Positions 40,401 through 43,815 of a stretch of DNA of 43,815 nucleotides are shown here, in pieces. Every line of letters starts with the position of its first letter. Position 1 is the stretch's first letter. Source of the stretch: CAZKUN01 sp964555935 (GTDB lineage Bacteria; Armatimonadota; Zipacnadia; Zipacnadales; VGFC01); contig CAZKUN010000050.1 of the NCBI GenBank assembly GCA_964555935.1, positions 1 through 43,815 on the forward strand, in the 5' to 3' direction. The translations under genes were made by a program, and so were the position numbers. The notes under the pieces were generated by a model. That model was not told the origin of the DNA, searched no databases, and saw only the letters and a list, made by a program, of their open reading frames with translations.

Positions 40401-41486
40401 TTCCGCGCGGCCGAGGGCGACGCGCTCAACCACAGGTTGGTCGGCTGCCATCTCCACCACGAGCGACTTCTGATTCAGGTATATCCGGTAGGTGATATCA
40501 GTCGTCAGATCGCCCGCCGCGTGGGTCCACACCAGCGTGAGCGTGTCGCCCTCCAGCGCCTGGGCCTTCAGCGTCCGCGTGACCTCATCGCCGGTCGCTA
40601 GCCGGACCTCGCCGCCGGCGCACGGCTTCACCGCGCGTCCCTGGTAGAGCACCTCGATGTCGCTGAGCGTACCCGTGCTCGGCGTCACGCGGTATTCGAG
40701 CCTGCAGTCAGCGCCTCGGTAGACGAAGGCGTATGCGTCGCCTTCCCGGCTAGCACTGGTCGCGTGTTTGGCCTTGTTGATGGGCAGGATCGTCTCGTCA
40801 CGCGTCGGGAAAGGGAGCTTGTCCGGCCACGGCTCGAAGGTCAGCGGCTTCCATTCTTCCTTGAAGAAGCTGCACGGACCGAGGTAGATCGCTTGCTCCT
40901 CGGAGTTGGTGACATTGCGGAACTTGAGCCCAACGAACTTGGCCGGCCACTGAATCCGTGCGAGTTGGTCCTCATGCAGCCGCGCGTTCATCACGTACCA
41001 GTACTCGTAATTGATCCCCCCGAGTCCTAGCTCAGACTCCCAGCCCGACGCATCCCTGATGATCGCCGACACGCCCAGTTGCGGCGTTTTCGGATCGGGC
41101 GCCCAGCCCCAGTTGTTGCCGTAGTTCCAGAAGTTGAGCGCGTCCCACTCGCCGGGGATTTCGATGGGCTCTTCGGGGCGCGCGATGAGGAACGGATTGT
41201 CTCCCCGCGTGACGTAGATCAGCTTCGCGCAGCTATCGGCGAAGAGCTTCTGCTCCTCGCTACGGTACAGCCAGCCCTCGGCGTTGTGCCCCTCTACCAG
41301 CCAGCCCGTCACATCGGTGAAGTCGAAAAGCGGAGCGCGCGGCTCCTCGCGGCCAGCCATCTCGTAAGGCTTCTCGCCGGTGGGGCCGGGGTTGGGGTCG
41401 GTGTTTGAGCCTTGATGGATGATGGGGTCTTGGCCCATGGCCAGCCCTCCACTCAGAGCGATGATCGTCGGAATGAGCCAGCGCAT
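37491..41486 (-). CDS. Very large exported glycoside-hydrolase-like protein
   Basis: A 1331-residue exported protein. The signal peptide is about residues 1-19 (MRWLIPTIIALSGGLAMGQ). Residues about 45-230 look like a carbohydrate-binding sandwich (WDALNFWNYGNNWGWAPD). A mutarotase-like beta domain covers about 240-420 (DCRLEYRVTPSTGTLSDIEV). A TIM-barrel region covers about 460-800, with GWRVGLYTNYTDYAPVNSYW, SYCDVHTAVTPFDRVDYDH and GPVYSEGLMHFWY. D612 and E660 are candidate nucleophile and acid/base, in a layout reminiscent of GH101 and DUF5696 proteins. The C-terminal 400 residues are beta domains, including Ig-like modules (ATATLTSNLADKSTIDLAF). The exact family is not certain. The start at 41486 has GGAGG nine bases upstream. 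It follows the small membrane protein gene by 34 bases and precedes the PDZ gene by 40. Confidence 0.78.
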   Translation of the reverse strand: MRWLIPTIIALSGGLAMGQDPIIHQGSNTDPNPGPTGEKPYEMAGREEPRAPLFDFTDVTGWLVEGHNAEGWLYRSEEQKLFADSCAKLIYVTRGDNPFLIARPEEPIEIPGEWDALNFWNYGNNWGWAPDPKTPQLGVSAIIRDASGWESELGLGGINYEYWYVMNARLHEDQLARIQWPAKFVGLKFRNVTNSEEQAIYLGPCSFFKEEWKPLTFEPWPDKLPFPTRDETILPINKAKHATSASREGDAYAFVYRGADCRLEYRVTPSTGTLSDIEVLYQGRAVKPCAGGEVRLATGDEVTRTLKAQALEGDTLTLVWTHAAGDLTTDITYRIYLNQKSLVVEMAADQPVVERVALGRAEPVAAPKLVRIPFLTYGWGNLDPHCLYADGLFFFTQFDWYYSDASALRGTNAIGPDWAAYNEGCQYIPKTNGERNLLRERLFINVSPDFQEVLPTIPNPASPMKDEMGDRLWRVKHGADHAAEIAEATRYRKYGAEKVAIRYHEDTWRDTGESYTFRVDAAPKRGGDEALKNLVSTVQDLGWRVGLYTNYTDYAPVNSYWDEDWVARHPNGDWMRAWMRCYAPKPMRAVEMQAKLAPQIQAKFGENHSYCDVHTAVTPFDRVDYDHRVPGAGTFRRTFECFGRLLANEKIAHNGPVYSEGLMHFWYAGLTDGNYGQLTWPAPPKAPLLVDFDLLKMHPLEMDAGMGAPGMFFRGAPPDLDQFIATTLAYGHIGYMEWGDFAGALKIYYMTQPIQQHYAMVPVKSIEYEHEGRMVDTSEAIKSGAYLKGQVLITYENGTMVVVNGSPDKIPFEMSERGVWRAVPQWGHFANAPDGTYSMSILITATGQPGYYGPRRRVDISSSPTQHYMSSRDGWAWGEQLAADGAAALKEENSAWWVIPADKVTDFAFDPKLIGESPEWRVTGYAEDGSVTDPPTVRWSRGLLHVIPGDEGALKYKIAPRDAAPPPVLSSVRLAPLGGSLGVSLPGGYSLRATCTWEVGGESREAKVVAADGRFTVDVPEDAADGAHIWLSMPVAPAETLHLDFIAVEPVGLALNAALPARLGEDETLPATATLTSNLADKSTIDLAFTLSAGTCDPATSSVTLASAAFSNVNVAVSLPREPGRYELTATATVSGREVSATRVVKAEWELPVVLDLMDPSVGVARGFRARGEDETIGLPEIYFGEYELTRARSGGEERACIFTHPPYAAGRVGYVFGKYEVELPAEHEAVLEFAMGMRDGLDATDGVTFKVAVVDSDGAETELFSRHHAALKWDDVEVDLGEFAGQVVQLKLMADCGPANDTTADHALWGNPRLVLRDEAARRLLVTEAE

Positions 41487-41520
41487 CGTGGTCGGCCTCC
41501 GCGTACAAGATGGACCCTCT

Positions 41521-42222
41521 TCATTGCTTTCGCGCCAGATCGGCCAGGCAGGTGTGGATCTCCCCGCGCAGCACGGTCTGATCGGGCACCCCATCCAGCG
41601 CGGCCCTCTCAGTCTCGTCGCACCGATCGTAGTCGATCAGCATCGGCGAGAGCGCGTCGCCCGCCGGGCGGTAGTTCGACACCAACCCGCGCAAGTTGAC
41701 CTCGATCTCAAAGCGCTCGTGCGGGAAGCCCTGCTCATCGTGGAAGTCGTCGACATAGGCGCCCCGCAGCACGAGCAACCAACCATCGCCGACCGACAGA
41801 ATGTAGACGGGTCCGGCGACGAGATTCCCGTGGGCGCACAGCGCGACCGCGTCGGTCTCGCACTCAATCACATCGACGTCGCCGAAGTCGTGGGTATCGG
41901 TGGCATGCTGCCAATCCTCGCGCCACGATTTGGCGGCCATCATGACGTGGCCACGGATGGTGACGATGGCTGCAACGGCCGCGAGGATGGCGCCGCCCCA
42001 CAGGCCATACCGGAGGGCATGCCACGGCGGCCCCGCGATGATTCCCACGATCGCGCCGAGGACGAAGCCGCCGCCGAACGCCACGACGCACCACACGCCT
42101 GTGTAGGCGAAGTAGCATCCCAGATCGCTGAGCGGAGACGAGGCGTTGCTGCACTCCAGCCACGTGAGCCGGGCCGTCTCGCGCTCGGCGTCGGTCAATG
42201 GGCGTTTCGTGATCCTGTGCAA
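41521..42222 (-). CDS. Membrane protein of unknown function, two helices plus cytoplasmic beta domain
   Basis: A 233-residue protein that I do not recognise. A helical N-terminus (PLTDAERETARLTWLECSNA) precedes two membrane segments at about 42-66 (GVWCVVAFGGGFVLGAIVGI) and 73-90 (YGLWGGAILAAVAAIVTI). A soluble beta-rich C-terminal half follows (VDVIECETDAVALCAHGN, PVYILSVGDGWLLVLRGAYV, FEIEVNLRGLVSNYRPAG), resembling a small PH/bPH2-like or regulatory fold. That resemblance is only impression. The apparent start is TTG at 42222, four bases after GAGG, and only 11 bases after the Gfo/Idh stop; no in-frame ATG precedes the first membrane segment. It precedes the large glycosidase-like gene. 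Codon use looks like the neighbours and no sign of transfer is visible. Confidence 0.7.
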   Translation of the reverse strand: MHRITKRPLTDAERETARLTWLECSNASSPLSDLGCYFAYTGVWCVVAFGGGFVLGAIVGIIAGPPWHALRYGLWGGAILAAVAAIVTIRGHVMMAAKSWREDWQHATDTHDFGDVDVIECETDAVALCAHGNLVAGPVYILSVGDGWLLVLRGAYVDDFHDEQGFPHERFEIEVNLRGLVSNYRPAGDALSPMLIDYDRCDETERAALDGVPDQTVLRGEIHTCLADLARKQ

Positions 42223-42233
42223 CGGGCCTCGCC

Positions 42234-43136
42234 CTACGCCGGGTTGACAGGCAGTTCGACCGACCCCTGCTCAAGCGATTTCTCCGCCGCGGCCAGGATT
42301 CGGATGATCTCCAAGGTGTCCTCGGGCGGCACGGCTTCCTCGCCGGTCTCGACGAGGTTCACAAACGCCCTGAGCATGTTCTGGTAGAAGTATCCGGCGT
42401 CATTGACCTCGATGCAGCAGTGCCCGGCGGCGCCGTAGAACACCGCCTCGAAGACGTAGCCGATCCCCTCGCCGACGTGCAGCACGAGTTGACGGCCGTC
42501 TGCCCACCGCACGCGGACGATGTTGATGCCGGCATCGTTGCCGACATTGATGACGCTCTCGGCGCCGGGCCCGAGCACGGTGCAAGCCAACTCGCACGGG
42601 TGCACGCCGTAGAAGATCAACTCGCTCGGCCCGGCGGCGCTGGCGGTGACGATATCACCGATCTCCGCGAGCTTGCCCTGGGCCTCCTCGAGTTCGCGCG
42701 AGAATCGCAGCGCCGAACTCGACATGAACCGCGTGCCCGTCTGTCGGGCGAGATCTACGATCGCCTTGGCCTCCGCCGGGTCCCGGCTGAGAGGCTTGTC
42801 GCAGAACGTTGGGATGCCGGCCTCGAGGAAGGTCGGCACGCGCTTCTGGTGCTGCTGGGTGAGGTCATCGGCGACGATGACGGCGTCGACAGTGCCGATG
42901 ATGTCTTCCATGCGCTCCGGGGTCGACTCGACGCCCGAGATCAGCTTCGCCCGCCGCGTCGCCACCTCGTGGTCCGGATCCCAGATGGCGGTGATGGCGG
43001 CGTTCTCAAGCGGCGGGAGGCCGGGATCCCAGAGTTCGGCCGCCTTCCATGCGTCTTCGTCCTTCTCATTGAGCAACGTGCTGAACGCGACGCCGTGGAA
43101 TATATCGACGCCGCCAACGAGTCCCAGCTTGATCAT
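42234..43136 (-). CDS. Gfo/Idh/MocA-family oxidoreductase
   Basis: A 300-residue NAD(P)-dependent sugar or inositol dehydrogenase-like enzyme, cytoplasmic. The Rossmann start is MIKLGLVGGVDIFHG, where the usual GxGxxG is altered to GGVDIFHG. ITAIWDPDHEVA marks beta-2, and VDAVIVADDLTQQHQKR leads to the E/D-K-P motif as FCDKPLSRD. The C-terminal domain contains YGVHPCELACTVLG, where the His could be the catalytic residue, and the YFYQNMLRAFVNLVETGE tail typical of the family. These enzymes oxidise, reduce or redox-cycle sugars. Many act on glycan-derived keto sugars and sit near exported hydrolases as here. The start at 43136 gives the canonical N-terminus; the frame is open 24 codons further upstream without a good site. 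It diverges from the GspE-like gene. Confidence 0.92.
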   Translation of the reverse strand: MIKLGLVGGVDIFHGVAFSTLLNEKDEDAWKAAELWDPGLPPLENAAITAIWDPDHEVATRRAKLISGVESTPERMEDIIGTVDAVIVADDLTQQHQKRVPTFLEAGIPTFCDKPLSRDPAEAKAIVDLARQTGTRFMSSSALRFSRELEEAQGKLAEIGDIVTASAAGPSELIFYGVHPCELACTVLGPGAESVINVGNDAGINIVRVRWADGRQLVLHVGEGIGYVFEAVFYGAAGHCCIEVNDAGYFYQNMLRAFVNLVETGEEAVPPEDTLEIIRILAAAEKSLEQGSVELPVNPA

Positions 43137-43331
43137 CGAAGGCACCCCGGGGAGATTGAGATGTTTGGTATATGGTACGGGACATCGCGTGAGAGTTCGC
43201 CGGTGCATTGATACCGCCCTGCGCCCGGCGCCAGGGCAATTATGTGCGCGTGGCCGAGGCCGCGCCGGGGTATAGTAGGGAGTACACGCACTGAGGTCCG
43301 GGTGAGGACCACACGCAAGGGGGATCGCACC

Positions 43332-43815
43332 ATGGCGTCTGGCCGATCGAGACGGGCCGACGACTCAGGCGACGGGCAAGAGACGCGCGAGGTGGCATCG
43401 GGGCAACTGTCTCGTGACGTGGCCGCGGGTCTGGGCGCGCTGTCGCTCACAGACGACGTCGACGAGGCCCACATCAAGCGGAGAGGCACCCAAGGGACGC
43501 CCGGCGGCGGCGCGGACCAATCGACGGCCGACCGGCGCGTGGCGGCTCAGAGCGGCGCGGGGATCACTGCCCAAGCGGCGCCGGCCGTCCATGCGGTCGA
43601 CACCATCGTCCGGCTGGCGGCCGCCGAGCGCGCCAGCGACGTCCATGTTGAGGCCCAGAAGGAGTGCATCCACGTGCGTTTCCGCGTGGATGGCATCATG
43701 TATGACCGGATGCGGTTGGACCTTGACCTCCACCCCGCGCTGGTCTCCCGGCTGAAGATCATCTCGAACCTGAATATCGCCGAGCGCCGCCTGCCCCAGG
43801 ACGGGCGCTTTGACG
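43332..43815 (+). CDS. GspE/PilB/PilT-type secretion or pilus ATPase, 3' end missing
   Basis: The first 161 residues of a type II secretion/type IV pilus ATPase; the gene runs off the right edge, so the Walker motifs are not visible. Residues 1-85 are polar and low in complexity (MASGRSRRADDSGDGQETRE...), without the N1/MshEN domain usually found in GspE and PilB. From residue 86 the N2 domain is clear: AVDTIVRLAAAERASDVHVE, CIHVRFRVDGIMYDRMRL, LVSRLKIISNLNIAERRLPQ and DGRFD. The RLPQDGR motif is the family hallmark. The ATG follows AAGGGGG about nine bases upstream. Family is firm. Choice among GspE, PilB and PilT is open; the ERRLPQDGR form and N2 placement favour the GspE/PilB side. It diverges from the Gfo/Idh gene across about 195 bases. 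Confidence 0.9.
   Translation, partial: MASGRSRRADDSGDGQETREVASGQLSRDVAAGLGALSLTDDVDEAHIKRRGTQGTPGGGADQSTADRRVAAQSGAGITAQAAPAVHAVDTIVRLAAAERASDVHVEAQKECIHVRFRVDGIMYDRMRLDLDLHPALVSRLKIISNLNIAERRLPQDGRFD

Noticed and set aside
43271..43276. TATAGT as a -10 box for the GspE-like gene
   Set aside because: The hexamer is good but no acceptable -35 element lies 16-18 bases upstream, so a promoter call would rest on six bases alone.
1..43815. CRISPR arrays, tRNA or rRNA genes, insertion sequences, phage genes
   Set aside because: I looked for regular direct repeats, tRNA-like cloverleaf segments, transposase motifs and terminal inverted repeats and saw none. Intergenic spaces are too short for most of these.

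Overview
The window is a GC-rich, gene-dense stretch with 26 protein genes. No intergenic gap exceeds about 210 bases. I see no tRNA, rRNA, CRISPR array, insertion sequence or prophage. The gene at each edge is cut by the window, and one 10-base run of N lies inside a sulfatase gene. The gene content suggests an uncultured environmental, probably diderm bacterium: a family-9 heptosyltransferase-like enzyme, a lipoprotein, many exported glycan-active proteins, a copper-amine-oxidase-type stalk domain, a VanW protein, URO-D and Gfo/Idh/MocA proteins, and a GspE/PilB-type ATPase. This mix fits Armatimonadota or a neighbouring candidate phylum, but Planctomycetota, Hydrogenedentota and similar groups carry overlapping sets. 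That placement is inference and no marker gene here settles it.

Layout, left to right. (1) + strand: the end of a stalk-domain secreted protein. (2) - strand, 4423 to 740: sialidase, nucleotidyltransferase, sulfatase. (3) + strand, 4631 to 9157: uronate-dehydrogenase-like SDR, PQQ-propeller lipoprotein, membrane histidine kinase, secreted propeller protein overlapping the kinase by ATGA. (4) - strand, 12269 to 9167: PocR-domain histidine kinase, then a LamG-like plus TolB-like secreted protein. (5) + strand, 12400 to 16372: secreted propeller protein and a clan GH-A glycosidase with binding modules. (6) - strand, 28595 to 16399: parallel beta-helix protein, hybrid histidine kinase, a protein with about 17 membrane helices, a bacterial alpha-2-macroglobulin overlapping it by 4 bases, and a VanW protein. 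(7) + strand: a GH123/DUF4091-like protein. (8) - strand, 43136 to 31393: Gfo/Idh/MocA oxidoreductase, small membrane protein, 1331-residue glycosidase-like protein, PDZ protein, URO-D protein, GT9 glycosyltransferase and Tex. (9) + strand: the start of a GspE/PilB-type ATPase.

Together the genes point to scavenging of complex, possibly sulfated, sialylated or uronic-acid-containing polysaccharides. At least ten proteins carry export signals and most resemble hydrolases, lyases or carbohydrate-binding propellers. Sugar-oxidising enzymes (SDR, Gfo/Idh) and three sensor kinases sit among them. No DNA-binding response regulator is present. The least conventional unit is the alpha-2-macroglobulin coupled to an unrecognised polytopic membrane protein instead of the usual penicillin-binding protein 1C.

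Starts were chosen by ribosome-binding sites and signal peptides. Several genes appear to begin with TTG or GTG behind strong Shine-Dalgarno sequences.
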